A stretch of DNA of 64,000 nucleotides from Ascocoryne sarcoides NRRL 50072 (taxonomy: Eukaryota; Ascomycota; Leotiomycetes; Helotiales; Gelatinodiscaceae): contig KB205943.1 in NCBI GenBank assembly GCA_000328965.1, forward strand, positions 2,539,378 to 2,603,377, written 5' to 3'. The position numbers and the translations under genes are program-made. Under the pieces are notes generated by a model that was not told the origin of the DNA, made no database searches, and saw only the letters and a program-made list of their open reading frames with translations. Position 1 is the first letter of the stretch. Every line of letters begins with the position of its first letter. Positions 44,826 to 57,299 of the stretch are shown here, in pieces.

Positions 44826-45647
44826 GTCTACCATATTAGTTTTCTTGTTTTCTTTAATCCTGGCTAGGTAGACTTTTGCTTCTTGCATATTCCCTTTGGC
44901 GTTTGCTGTATCATACTTACTGCAGGATAGCTTTAGCTGCAGGGCAGGGAAAAAGGAGTTACATAGGGTTCTTTGATAAATGAAGTACGAAAGTAACTTT
45001 CTCTTATTGCTTAGTTTGGCCTTCTTTTTGTCTCCTTAAAAGGGGCGCGGGAATAAAAATTGAAAATACTGGAAAGGAAGTTCAATATTCCAATCTCATT
45101 GACAATTTCTTGGGAAGTATAGATCCTCGAAATACCTACTGGAGCATCATGCTCAACATTAGGTCATCCAAGACTACCTCATGCTTGTTGATTGGCTATT
45201 GAAGATTTTCGTTGTTAAATATGTGAATGAGGGTAGCGAGAGACTAAGGGAAAGGGAGAGTCGTCATTATACAGCACATGAGCATGCCTTCTTGTTTGAT
45301 GCAGTAAATTTAGGCGACTAAACGAGAGCGCATGAGGTTTATTCAAAGTGGGAAAGTGTCCCTCTTATTAAACTTGTCCTATGTCTAAACCCTATGAGCA
45401 TTTATTTATGACACCTGTGTCTGCGAATTTCGTTTGTTATTTCAAATACTCCCTAGGTGTTACTGTAATTGGGAATGCCTGATTTGCGATGCTGACTGGG
45501 TAAAACCGAATCTGATTAATTTTCCTTAAACATCATTGCATTCCATAAACCTCTCTTATCACTCCATCCATCTTTCTATCCGCTTACTTCGCACTCCCAC
45601 ACTCCGTAGGAACTCCACCGCTGAACATGCATTGTTCATCTTGCCAT
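44826..45647. other. Region between convergent genes
   Basis: 822 bases between the stop of CBF5 (+) and the stop of the small secreted protein gene (-). No conserved frame is seen. It should hold both 3' untranslated regions. Confidence 0.45.
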
Positions 45648-46184
45648 TTAAGCACCAGTTCCCTGGACCTCACTGGGCCCTTGGTCCTTATATGAAAAGG
45701 CTGCCGGGAACCCAACATTGGGATGAAGGTAACCGAACCAAGCCTCCAATTCCCAAGGCTTGTATACCACGGTCATGACGGTGAAGTCGAATTCAGCGTT
45801 ATTGCCCCAAGAAATCAGGAAGTCATTGTCCTGTGAGTGGGATTATTAGTCATCTATTTGTTTGGATCGCCAGGATGTATTCTAACAATAGGGGCCGGAA
45901 GGAGAAAACAATAAGAGGAAGAGAAGATATATTACCTGTTGACAGGGCATGGCAAAGAATGAATGAGCAGGATCTATTGTGGGATCAACAATGGTGCAAT
46001 CCTGAGTGGCAACGCCAGTAAAGATCCTGAAATCATAGGTAACGATGCTACGTGTTACGGATGGTGTGCGAGTGAAATGCGTGACGGTCAATTCGAGATC
46101 TCGCTCGTTCAGAGAAGTAGTTGGGGCTGCGAGTGCAGTAGCAAGGATAGCCAGAGAGGCGATGGTGGGGAGTTTGAATTGCAT
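45648..46184 (-). CDS. Small secreted protein of unknown function
   Basis: Two minus-strand exons (46184-45936 and 45830-45648, intron 105 nt) give 143 aa with an in-phase junction. The ATG at 46184 opens a textbook signal peptide (MQFKLPTIASLAILATALA, cut before APTTS). The mature chain is about 123 residues with Cys at 63 and 81 (ATQDC, AMPC), which could form one disulfide. The second exon is rich in aromatic residues: DNDFLISWGNNAEFDFTV, then YKPWELEAWFGYLHPNVG. I do not recognise a family. The coherent secretion signal, the clean intron and the residue pattern support a real gene. The role could be an effector-like, cell-surface or extracellular protein; none is demonstrated. Confidence 0.7.
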
Positions 46185-48447
46185 GGTGAGAGGCACACGA
46201 GAGTGTAGATTTTGAAGCTGGGATGGAGTGAAGCAGAGTTATTCTTGTTGGCGGTGAGAGAGCTAGAGGATGGAAAGGGTTTATATATGTGTCATAATAA
46301 TATGGAAGATGGTGACTTCACACTTTGACAGTTAAGGTGTCACTATTCTTCCGAGAATCGTTTGCTCTTTTCGTCTAATGCCTTGCTGCATATGCATTTT
46401 GAAGACCTGTTGAACTTGAGAAAGGCCGCAAGAACCCTTTCGGCACGAAAGGCACTCTACAGACACGAGTTTAACGAATCCAAGCAATGCTTCTGTCGGT
46501 GAGATTTTAGTCAACGCAATTTTGAGGTAAAGCAAACTTCTTGCGAGGAGCAACACGAGTACGAATGGTACAATCACAGAAATTACTTGGGACAGTCCAG
46601 TGAGAAAGGAAACAGAAAACCAATGTGGTATGTAGCATTTTGATTGGGGATTACCTCCTAAGGAGGAGATGGAGGCATAGTGCAGGTACCGGCAATCAAC
46701 AGTTGTGGCGCTTGGCTTGCAGCACCTTCGTAGGAGATTTTTCTGGGCAAGATGATCAGGCGGAGCTAGAGAAACCTGACAGGAGATGGAACCGCATCAT
46801 TTGAGCGTATTAATACAAGATGATAGATGAGTCGAGGTCACAGAGAACTTTCTCGAAACTTGATTGACTTGGCTGTCTGATTTAATCTATCGATGTTTTA
46901 GAGCTTTAGAGTTGCCAGAGAGAAACAAAATGATGCAGCGATTTACAGAGAAGCCAAAAGTAGCAGCTAGTCCCTCTTGGAACTTGTAGGATCGCCAACA
47001 CCAACGCATGACGCACCTAGGCAGGTTACATTCATTCGACCTTCCAAGCATCTTTCTATTGCTGTCTATGGCACTGGAACTTGGGGCCTCGTTAAGTATA
47101 CTATTAAGGAAATATTATTGCTAGCTCAGTGGCTCTAAACAGACGTCCTAGGCGTTATCGCTAACACAGCATTCTGTCCATGATCCTATTTATAACAATT
47201 AATTTTGCAATAGCTTTTGATCCAGCTTGATATTCTCTACCTGATTTTGCGGAGGCTGCAAAATGTGTCCTCGCCTTGTGGGTTTTCGTCACTTTGTCAT
47301 CCCTCCTGTTGGACACCAAGCTAAGTGAATTTGAACGAGTGGCTAGAACCATGTGACTGACCACTTGTCATCTTTATACCTTTCTATGCATTTTTAATAA
47401 AGGCGTTGGTGACGTGACCTAAAAGGATGATTATTAAAACTTATGAAAAGACTTATGGCTATGACATACTAAGACTAACAATGGACAAAAATGCTTGGGG
47501 GAAGGCAGCTATGGGATTCTTAAATCCTAGCCTCGTTCATTACTATTCTTTTTGTGAAAGGCTTACAATTTCAGCCCTTCTCGGCTACCATTTCTATCTA
47601 GCTGAAAGTCTACGCGTAATATCCACGAGATTCTCACGTTATAGTTTATTTATCAGAACAGTCACATCTCTTGTTGCAGCCGACTATCATACCATTATCA
47701 TTTCTCACAATCGGACCTCAGATCTAAAAATGAAGGAGGACGGTAAAGGTTTGGGATTCTCTCGAGCCTCCACTCGGGCTCCTTACCTCTAGAAATCATA
47801 AATTAAAGCGATTGCCTAGTATTCTTGATTGCAAATAATTTATATAAAGCAAATCATGTTTGTGACATTCTGCTTGTCAACGTTCCTAGTAGAAATGGGT
47901 GTTTAGTAATGTTCTTTATATACCCACTTTTAGGCAGACGCACGAATCTTCTCTTCTTGTTCTGTCACTTCGATACTATAAATAATTCAGTAGTTACATG
48001 GAGAGTCGTAATATTAGGGCGTAAAGAAGTATCATATGGACAGTGCGGCTTTTTGGATGACCGACTACATGGCAGAATGACACTTGCATCTCCAACCGCC
48101 TTCCTCGATTACAAGTCTATTGATATATGCCATATATAAACTTACTATAAACTACCTATCGATATTTAAATTGAGCTTCATACTTAAAGGATTATCTTCA
48201 AAAAAGACAAGCTGAAAGTTTACATACGTGTAATCCATTTTTGGCTCAGTTCGTTAAAGCAGTCTACGAGATAGAGGATTGAGTAGGAATTGTTTCCAAC
48301 ATCCTCAAGATTACATTTCTCCCAAATCTTCTCAAACTAGAAAGCTTATTATAGATGAGCTATAACAATATTGCCATCTTCTACCTCCATTTTCATCCAA
48401 ACTTATTGTTACGACCTCCGAGCCTCTCAACGCTCTACCGCATTAAC
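46185..48447. other. Gene-poor AT-rich region
   Basis: About 2.3 kb with no supportable gene. The part nearest 46185 must be the promoter of the secreted-protein gene. The part from about 47100 to 48200 is AT-rich, and its short frames show no conserved residues or plausible splicing. No terminal repeats or target duplications mark a transposon. Confidence 0.4.
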
Positions 48448-49473
48448 TCAGAGTCCAGCCCTCTCAGCCCCGACCTTGAGATTCTCCAATTCCTTCTCCT
48501 TTTCCTGCAACGCCTTGAAGTTCCGCTCCATCGCCTGCTTCGTAAACTCCTCCCCGGTGACAACAGCGTACTTCTTCTCCTTCCCCTGAATCCTCGTACT
48601 CTTCAACGGCTGATTGAAAAAAGCCATACTATACCTCTCACCAAAATAATCCACATCCAGATCTCGTGGGGTTGCCACCCGATGAAAAGTAGATTTAAAC
48701 CTATCATCGCTCCAGCTCATCAGCATATCACCGATATTACACACAATCTCCCCCTCCGCTGGCGCCACCTTCGTCCACGTATCTCCAAGTCCGAATTCCG
48801 TGCTTGCTTCTCTGCCCGGACAGATCTCGAGTCCGGACTGCCCGGCTCGTTGGAAGAGGAGCGTGATGAAATCCCAGTCCACATGAGGACCTGCTCTATA
48901 GTACTCCTCTGGGACAGGGTCGGTTTTGTCTACTTCAAAGTACCTCAACAATCTCAGGACAGTCTGGCTCTCCTCCTTGCTAACATTGTGTGCCTCAACG
49001 AAGTACTGTTCTGGAAACCCTAACCCCCTCGCAAAACAAATCATAAGCTTTTCGGATACGGCTTGGCATCTATTCATAAATGCGAGCGACGATTCTTTGA
49101 AGCCCGGGAGTGTTGCATCAGGAAGCCAGAGGCCGGACATGTTGGACCCGAACTGCATTTGATATGACTCTTTTCGGTCGGGTTGTCCTGTCGAGGGACG
49201 GATTTGGGCGTTCTTCTCCCAACCGGCGTTGAGGTGTGTAAATGGGACGGTGGATTTCACCTCATCGGGTAAAGCGAAGAACGATTCCGAAGTGCGGAAC
49301 ATGTTCTCGATTTCAGACAGAAAGATTCCATGATTAATAAGTCCGAAGAAGCCGTCAGTCTCTGCTGCGTGGACTAGTTGTTGAGTGATTTTCTCGATCC
49401 GAGAATCGAAGTCATGGAGGGAGATTTTGGGGATGGTGCGGTTGGAGTATTTGGTCGGTGACATTGTGCTCAT
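48448..49473 (-). CDS. 2-oxoglutarate/Fe(II)-dependent oxygenase (isopenicillin N synthase-like)
   Basis: Single-exon, 341 aa. Non-haem iron dioxygenase of the DIOX_N/2OG-FeII_Oxy family. The N-terminal DIOX_N part has IPKISLHDF and HAAETDGFFGLINHGI. The iron triad is visible: His and Asp in GPHVDWDFITLLFQ and the distal His in STFHRVATP. Downstream ERYSMAFF gives the Arg-x-Ser that binds 2-oxoglutarate. The motif NIGDMLMSWSDDRFKSTFHR is typical. The chosen ATG at 49473 gives MSTMSPTKYSN; a second ATG three codons later is also possible. Such enzymes hydroxylate or ring-close small molecules and occur both in secondary metabolism and in catabolism. No biosynthetic core enzyme is adjacent, so the substrate is unknown. 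The C-terminal helix (ALQEKEKELENLKVGAE) is charged. Confidence 0.93.
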   Translation of the reverse strand: MSTMSPTKYSNRTIPKISLHDFDSRIEKITQQLVHAAETDGFFGLINHGIFLSEIENMFRTSESFFALPDEVKSTVPFTHLNAGWEKNAQIRPSTGQPDRKESYQMQFGSNMSGLWLPDATLPGFKESSLAFMNRCQAVSEKLMICFARGLGFPEQYFVEAHNVSKEESQTVLRLLRYFEVDKTDPVPEEYYRAGPHVDWDFITLLFQRAGQSGLEICPGREASTEFGLGDTWTKVAPAEGEIVCNIGDMLMSWSDDRFKSTFHRVATPRDLDVDYFGERYSMAFFNQPLKSTRIQGKEKKYAVVTGEEFTKQAMERNFKALQEKEKELENLKVGAERAGL

Positions 49474-50537
49474 CGGCAAGTGATAAGAAGAGTGGCTAAG
49501 GATTTTAAGGAGATAGAGAGCTTTGAGTTTCGAGGTTTAAGACTCGCAAATAGGAATGATTGCTTCTTGATATGTTGTTAATCTCTCAAGTGAGAAATCA
49601 AGACATAAAAAATGTCTTGCAACTGAGTTATTTGCAAAACTGGAAGGGCTTTCCTTTTATATATCTCTGTCCATTAGATCATACACATTTTCAATTAGAG
49701 TGGAAATGATGTCGATGCCATCCTAATCTTTAGCCTCTTGATTGCAATATCATCGGTGGCTTCCGCTGGAGGGGAATGGAGTTGATTGGAATGTGAGGAG
49801 TGGGGTATCTCACTCGGTGGCCTCCGTGCCGAGCATCCTACTGTTCAAGCAAACATAGTAAGCAGCTGTATCACAAGACTTTGCAATCACGGGACTAAAC
49901 GCATCTTCTTTCCGCTTGCTTCTTCCTCTCTTGTAACTTGAGCCAGTATGTCAGTGACTTAGTGGAGTGCGAGTTGTGGTTAGAGGGAAGTGAAAGCAAC
50001 CCTTCTTGACGCCAATAGCACTTTGGATTTTTTTGTTCCCTGCAACTGTCCAAGGATGACTTTCCAATTCGAGGCTCAACACTTTCAATTTAATTCAAAG
50101 CAAGCGGTATAGAGATATGACACCTAAGCTAATATGATGATAGAATTTGATTTCTGCATCTTCATTACGCATCTACTTTGATTTGTTCACCCTTTGTATC
50201 TCCCTCCACAATGCAATATACACAGTGTTGCACAAATCTTTGAAATGGTTCACAGTTAGGAGCTGCGGTTAATCTTCAAGGAGCAATACAACAGAACCAA
50301 CCCTTGTTCTAGAAACATCATACTTGTGAAGTATTCATTGAATCTTCTAAATTGGCAAGCAAACTGCGGCGTATAGCTAGTAGGGACATACCCCGTCTCT
50401 TTGCACAAATCTCAAGTACAGTCAATAGAATCCATTACTATTATTAGAAAACTCAATTTTGCCTCTCCAAACCTTCCTACTTGCCTCCGAAATATCTTCA
50501 ATAGCAACACCACGACCGATATCACAATACGCATCGT
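49474..50537. other. Intergenic region upstream of the oxygenase gene
   Basis: 1064 bases between the oxygenase start and the chitinase stop, both on the minus strand. It presumably holds the oxygenase promoter and the chitinase 3' end. No frame with family features is present. Confidence 0.45.
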
Positions 50538-52995
50538 TTAATGACAAACCCCAAACTGGCTTTGACATCCATTCCCAGCTGCACAATATGCGCTACCACG
50601 CCCGCACCACCCATATGAACTGCAGCAATTTCCAAAACCACTTCCATTACACGTCGTGACCTGACCATCTTCGTTCCCGCAACTGCCATCTGTACTCACT
50701 ACAACCTGATTCTGCCCCTGCGTGCTGCAAAGTCCGAAATCGAATTGGCAGCCATTACTCGGGCTACAATGGTCATATGTGGAACCGCACCAATCGCTGG
50801 CTGAGCAACAATTTCCATACGTTGAGCCCAGACATGTGGCTGATGCCGAGTCACTGGAGAGACCACAGCGATCGTCTGTCGTTGTGGTGATAGGGTTGTT
50901 ACCACTGTCACAGTCGTTGTTAACATGAACTCTAAACCGCAAAATAAGACAATAAAGAGAGTGCCAAAAGGAAAAGGAGTGAAGAAAAACATAAATACCT
51001 TCCAATTCCGGAATACAAATCAATACTCCAAATCATCGTTCCCCCGAGACAAAGCCCATCTGCCCAAGGTTTTTTCATAGCAAAGGTATCACTATCGTCG
51101 TATCCCACCCATTGATTCCCATCAAAAACAATCTCTTTTACCATCTCGTCACTCAAAAGATTCGGCGTCAATCCTTGCTCCTCTATTAAATTCTCAATCT
51201 CCCACAATCCCAACAATCCAGCCGTTGCTGTACAATTTCCAGCATTGTTAGGTCCTGTGTATGGACACCCGATATCTTTACAAGAGGGGCTAGATAAAGT
51301 ATATCCACGTCCATAGTACGCAAGCCCAAGATTTATTTTTGAAGGTGGCACACCATCAAACCAGAGCAAGGAGAGAGCATTCCCTATATCGAGGATAGAT
51401 GTTTGGGCCCGTACTTGTGGTCCTAGTGTTGATGATTCCCATGATCCGTGCAGGTCGTAGGCCATGAAGTTGAAAAAATCAACATACTGTGCTAACAATA
51501 CCGGATAGAAACCAGATAGATTTACAAAGTCTGGTGGTCTAATACCCCCTCGTTAGGTACTTTATGTATTTTTCAGGGTCGGAGCGGGATGGGAAAGACT
51601 CACAAGACAATACTGATACCGAAATTCGTACCAAATGCTGCCCTCATCTCTTGGACGAGGGACACAAGATTCGCATTATCCGAGGGGTTTCCACCTCGCG
51701 AAGACTGTGCTGGAAACTCCCAATCGAGATCTACGCCTTGAAATCCCCATTCCGTCATAAAACTTATTAAGGATTGGATGAAGATAGCTCGATTAGTAGA
51801 AGTTGAAGTCATGTCTGACCAAGTGGTATGTGTAGGTCCTGGATTACTAAAGTCAAATCCACCGACCGCAACCCAGGTTTGCATAGTAGTAGTCTTGAGG
51901 TCAGTGAAAGAAGGGATAATATTGACGTCGTTAGGATCGGCCGGGATAACGCTGAAATCCTGTGCCGTTGCATTAATGGAAACAAATGCATAGATTAAAT
52001 GGGTGATACTGGTTGTGTCGATTTGGCTGGGGTCTATTCGGTTACAGTTTCGCCATCGTAAGTTCCTAAGATATATTAGTTAGTGTACTAAGTCTCTCTG
52101 CCATGATATTTACCCGACTGCCCAGTAGGCAATCTTCCTACCATTGGAGGCAGATTTCTGTAATGGGTTACACGATGGAGGAGGGATGACTTGGCAGCTG
52201 CCATATCTCTGCTGACATTGTGTTGGTGAAGGCGCAGCACAAAATGCTGAGGAGATCTATAATTGTTGTCAGTTGGTGAGAAATGGGCCGAGGGTCAAGG
52301 CTCGTAGGAGAGGAGTTGGTTACCCCACAATATCCAAAATAGGAACAGCAAAGATTTAATGGACATTTCTGGGCTGCATTCAGGGAAAAGTTGCCGCACA
52401 TTGCTTTGGCGTCACAGTTCGAAATACACGAAGATACGCTAGTAGTTACACAATTGTATGGTGAAAAGCCACATTGCCCTTGCTATCAGTTATTAGAATA
52501 TGATATTCAAACTTAGGATTCTGAGCCATAACCAAAGGGAATCCCAAAAGGGAAGCATACCGTATTACAGCAGCTTCCATCAACGCAGGGCTGGCTAGGA
52601 CCGCACTGTACTGGTGAGTCACGTTTGTGAAGATGATCAACTTCCGAAGTCTGATTCTGGTATGTGGTAGATGTAGCCTCGCATGGAAATGATATCCCGC
52701 ATTGAGCCGTCACTTTTGGGGTATTCGGTATAGAGCTGACGAAGGTAGCATTTTCTGCAATCGCAATGATCGAATCGTTTTGGGCTTTGGAGGTATTGAC
52801 CCCCATTTGACTAAGGACGTATTTGGATGCAATCTCGAGTATGGGAAATGGAGGAGCGATATTATAGTTCGCTTGAGCGACCTGGGAGTTTAGAGGGAGT
52901 GAGATGTTGGTTGATCGGGTCGGGATAGTTCCAGCGTGGGTTATGATGAAGAGAAGGCATGATGTCCACAGGGAAAGACTGAATATTGGCAACAT
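50538..52995 (-). CDS. Secreted GH18 chitinase with chitin-binding modules on both sides
   Basis: Six minus-strand exons (52995-52561, 52482-52324, 52256-52114, 52065-51604, 51538-50999, 50931-50538) give 710 aa in frame. A signal peptide (MLPIFSLSLWTSCLLFIITH) is followed by a 100-residue linker. Two Cys-rich chitin-binding-like segments come next: CGPSQPCVDGSCCNT with CGFSPYNC, then CPLNLCCSYFGYCG. The GH18 barrel starts near GRKIAYWAVG (about 238). Its active-site strand GVDLDWEFP (about 355) keeps the two later Asp and the catalytic Glu of DxxDxDxE, but the first Asp is Gln. Two CBM18 hevein-like modules form the C-terminus (GNCCSASDWCGSTYDHC and GNCCSSYGWCGRGSAYC). The layout resembles subgroup C fungal chitinases, but I see no LysM. 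It should hydrolyse chitin outside the cell, either its own wall or that of other organisms. Confidence 0.93.
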
Positions 52996-55398
52996 GGGGA
53001 GAAAGAGGAGAAAAAGAGGAAATTTGAAGGGACGAAAACAGGACTTAGAACGGAGAACGTAGGTTGTAGAATATAGGATTTAGGAAAAACGAACGATGAA
53101 GAATGAAAACTGAATCGGCATCGAGAGAGGAGAAGATGGAACAGATCGAGATTTCGAGAATTTAAATTGCGAGTTCCCGGTAACACATTTCCCAATCGGG
53201 AAGGAAGTCTTGGTCACCGTGGTTCCTGTCCCGCCATTCCATGGAAGCATTCCAACGGCGGCTTGAAACACCATGGCGGTAAACTATAATTACGGAGACG
53301 TTTCCGAGGCTCTGGGAATAAACATTCTAGAACAGGATGGCGCCCTCGAGGAATGTGAATAGCGATGGAAGAGGCTCTTATGGATGGTGATAAGTTGGCC
53401 AGAGCCGAGACCATGGCAGACAGAGACCTTTGAGACATAGGACCTTTTCAATTCTGGAGTTGGAATTTACCTCATTTGTTGACTGGGAACTAAGAGCAGT
53501 AAAAGCCTGTAATTACCAGGAATGGGGGAAGAAGATAACAATGGAAAGGCGGTTGACTATTTCCACCAATACAAGAAAATATTATGATTGATACATCTAT
53601 GTGCCAGACACCTTATATGAGCGTTAATTGCTTACATGTTGTAGGATTAATACCTTGCCTTTTTGGCAACTATACATGCTTAGTCCGGAAACCTATCAAT
53701 GGTGCCCTTGTCATTACACAAATGGAGATACGTGGGGAAAGCCTTACCAGCAACGATCTTCTCCAAAGCACCGGAGCTTGCAATAGCACCGTCAACCTAT
53801 CTGCGTGCATGATATGATATCGATACCGCAGATGATCGGAGTGAAGGGGAGAGATCTCCGACTCTTGTCGATGAAGATAGCTCCGCATGGTAGAGTTCCA
53901 GTAGTTCACACGTGACGAGTGACAACCACGAAACTCGAGGTCCTCAAGAGTTGAAGTGGCACTACTTATAGCTATTACGCTCGGCTTCTCCAAAACTGCT
54001 TTCCTTGACCATCAGCAGCGTTGAAGTCATCCTGCTGCACTCTGATGCAGATATTACACAGCCACTGCAAACAAGAACACACCGCTTGAAACGCTGTTGC
54101 TACTCTTCCAAATATCAAAGACATACCCAGAAAGATTTCCTTCTTCCTCTCCTACACGCAATATAGAACGATCAAACAGTCAGAACCAAGCGTCTTTCCT
54201 TTGTTACAATATTAGCGACAGGATTCTTTGGGTGGTTATCATCGTGCATCAAGCTATAGTGCTAAGATATGATCAACAAAGTTATCTTCTCAGATGAATT
54301 CACCATTTTATGCTATTTTCAGTATTGCATCTTGCAGATCAATATACTGTCAGAAATCCCTGTCTATCTAGAGATGTCTCAGGAGCTCAATTGCAAATTT
54401 CCAAGAAAGTGTCGTATGGCGCTCTGGTCGAGAAAGCATTGCAATCGATGTTATTACACTTGAGGATTATAGTTAAATGGCAAATTGTTTTCCTACAATC
54501 ATCCGATATTAGGACTCTAGAGATTTTAGTACTTCTTTGATCTAAGTCTTCCTTGAAAGGCGAACTCCGTTAAAGGGGGCTTACGTACTTTTCTCCTCCT
54601 TTTCTCGTGGAATAAGAAACCAGTCACGTCTACTAATTACTCATTAATCCCAGTAAAGTTATCTACACTATGCTCACTGCCTTTGCTCGCCTGCTTGCCA
54701 TTCTTCGCCTTACATGTCGTCATCTTTTTGTCTGGGGGTTACCACTGTAATGCCACCCAACTTTAATACCAGGCGAGCCGATGGCATCTCGCCGCACCGG
54801 CCGTCCTAAAATCACGGTTCAACTCGATCCAAGAGAATCTCCATGTGCTGCAATTCTCGTTGGAAGACTTTCTCCCCTTTTGAATAGCATTCTAAATGCA
54901 GTACACATATCGTCTATCACTAACCGTCAGTCTCTTGCCCTTTGGGCCCAATGGTCAGTTCGAATCAACAATCACAGGGTCATGTCGTGAAACTTGGAGA
55001 CGATAGTCAATCAAATTACCTAAGGGACAACAAATGTCCCATGTTATACCTCCTTGTTCCAATTTGCAAAGTGTTGGGGTTTACCTAAAGATGTGTCAAT
55101 AACTCGTGCTTTGCGCCCTTTCGCGCCCTTTTTCCGCGCCAAGCCGCCTTGACCCGCATATGAGCGAGCCCGGAATCGCAAATTCTTCACGTGTCCTACC
55201 CCCCAGTGTCGCATTAAGTTCCATATATCTCACTCAGCATGGCCATTTTCTTATGAGCGAGTAACTTGTCTTTTTGGTTCTACTTCGCGGTGCTTTCCAT
55301 TACTCTCCGGCAGTAAATATATATATATACAACGATACTCTGTTCGAGTGTTCGGGTCTCATCCCCCAAATATCTTTCAAGCCTAAGCATCTCCATCT
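52996..55398. other. Long intergenic region upstream of the chitinase gene
   Basis: 2.4 kb between the chitinase start and the permease stop, both on the minus strand. Short open frames (for example 53214-53438 minus and 53584-53817 plus) have no recognisable content. A dinucleotide (ta)n run is at about 55317. The region near 53000 should be the chitinase promoter; the rest is unassigned. Confidence 0.4.
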
Positions 55399-57299
55399 CT
55401 AGCAGAAAATCTTATAATATCTCTTCCATCTTGGCAATGCTGCTCTCTCCATCCTCTCCGCCTCAAGTAACGCCGGGGTATCAATCTCCCTCCTTCCCGT
55501 CTGCAGATCCATATCCATACTCCTCATGAACGGAGTCCTATAATAAATCTTATATGGGATATAACACAAAATCACCACCGGAGCCGCTAAATACGACAAA
55601 AAGAAGCTTTGAGCGATATCACTTGGGCTATCCTCACCATACCCGATCGGCCAAACCGCTGTCCAGAACTGTGCTATGAGGACGAGGACGTTGAGAATGA
55701 ATCCGACCCAGGAACCGATAATGCCGACTTGAGATTTGAAAGCAAGTTCGTCAAGGGTGTGACCTTGCTTTTTCCAGGCCGACCGGAAACGAATGTGTGC
55801 GAGGCAGACGGAACCCCAGGTGAAGATAGAAGAGAGTCCGGACAAGGAGTATAGCCAATTGAGAGCCGTACCTGCGGTTTCTTGGCCGCCGGCTACAACG
55901 TAGCAGAGGAGCCCGAGGACTGATGCAACAAGAATAGAAACGATAGGACGGCCCTGACGATCGATATAGGCGAGGATTCGAGGTGCTTGACCTTGCTCTG
56001 CGAGAGCCGCTAGAGTTCGAGAGGAACCGTAGATGGAGGAATTTCCAACGGAGAGAACGGCGATGAGGATGACAACATTCATGATCGATGGAAGGACGCT
56101 GATTCCTGCATTATTGATGGCAATAACGAATGGAGACGCCTTAGCATCATCAGAGCTTTGTCCGAGAAGTCTGTCATCACCGTATGGGACTAGCAAGCTT
56201 ACAACGGTCAAGGCGACCATGTAAAATAGACAAATCCGCCAGAAAACTTGCTTGATAGCGGTTGGGAGGGTTTTGCGAGGGTTCGAAGCCTCGGCGGCTG
56301 CCAAACCAATAAGTTCGGTGCCAGCAAAAGAGAATGCTGCTGTAACGAATACACTGCAAAGGCCCTTGAAACCTGAATGGAAGGCTCCTGACATGATACT
56401 GCCTGGTTCTTGGCCAAGTCGGTATCCTTGATAATCGGGAGCAACGGCATTTGACTGCCAATATCGACCGCCAATGTATCCTCCTCGGGGCCCACCACCA
56501 CAGTTCAGAACGATACCGAGGATGATGAAGGCAATGACAGCGACAACTTTGATGATAGCGAATACAAATTCAGCTTCGCCGTAACCTCTCACGCCGAAGA
56601 AATTGATAACAACGATGACCACCAAGAAAATGGTCACCCATGCGGCTTCATTAGTATCTTCTGCACCAGGCCAATATGTTAAGGTAATTGATGCTGCGAC
56701 AATCTCCAACGGCAACACCACCAACCATTGCATGGCGTAGTTCCAGCCCATGGCAAATCCCCACGCAGGATCAAGGAAACGGGTCGAGTATGCGGAGAAG
56801 GAGCCTGCGACGGGGTACAGGACGGCCATTTCGCCTAATGCCTGCATCGTGCAGAACATGAGGATGCCGATTATGCCATATGCGATGATCAAGGAAGCCG
56901 GTCCACCTGTCGAGAGAGCCGCACCGGACGTGACGAACAGACCGGTACCTGAACTGTTAGAAGACACACTCGTTGGGTCTGGATCGGGGCTTATTCACCA
57001 ATTGAACCACCGATGGCAATCATCTGCATATGTCTGCCCTTTAACTTATGCGCCAACCCCGAATTCGCCGTCGCTTCAGCAGCGCTTTTGTGGTCATAAT
57101 CTCTCCCTGAAAGCTGTGCCGGCTTAGTGATGGCAGCATTCGGATCTCTCCTGAAACTATCCACCATCCTCGTCGTCCATTTCGCCTTGGACTCTCCATT
57201 CACACCCACCGCCGTGTCCCATTCCGGAGGGCTTTTCGCCTCCGGATTCTCCACCTTCCCACTGCCCTTCTCGGGGTCCGAACTGTACGTGTTCGACAT
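55399..57299 (-). CDS. Amino-acid permease (yeast AAT/APC family)
   Basis: Two minus-strand exons (57299-56999 and 56948-55399, intron 50 nt) give 616 aa. The cytosolic N-terminus (MSNTYSSDPEKGSGKVEN) is followed by the family motif around the first membrane helix: HMQMIAIGGSI, then GTGLFVTSGAALSTGGPASL across the splice site. About twelve hydrophobic helices can be counted. Other AAT signatures are TMQALGEMAVLYPVAGSF, FAMGWNYAMQWLVVLPLEI, AFSFAGTELIGLAAAEASNP, GNSSIYGSSRTLAALAEQG and GTALNWLYSLSGLSSIFTW. These are proton-coupled plasma-membrane importers. The sequence does not reveal whether it is general (Gap1-like) or specific. The C-terminal tail is charged (MDLQTGRREIDTPALLEAER). A 1.5-kb upstream region contains HGATAR sites, but no more than expected by chance. 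Confidence 0.95.
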
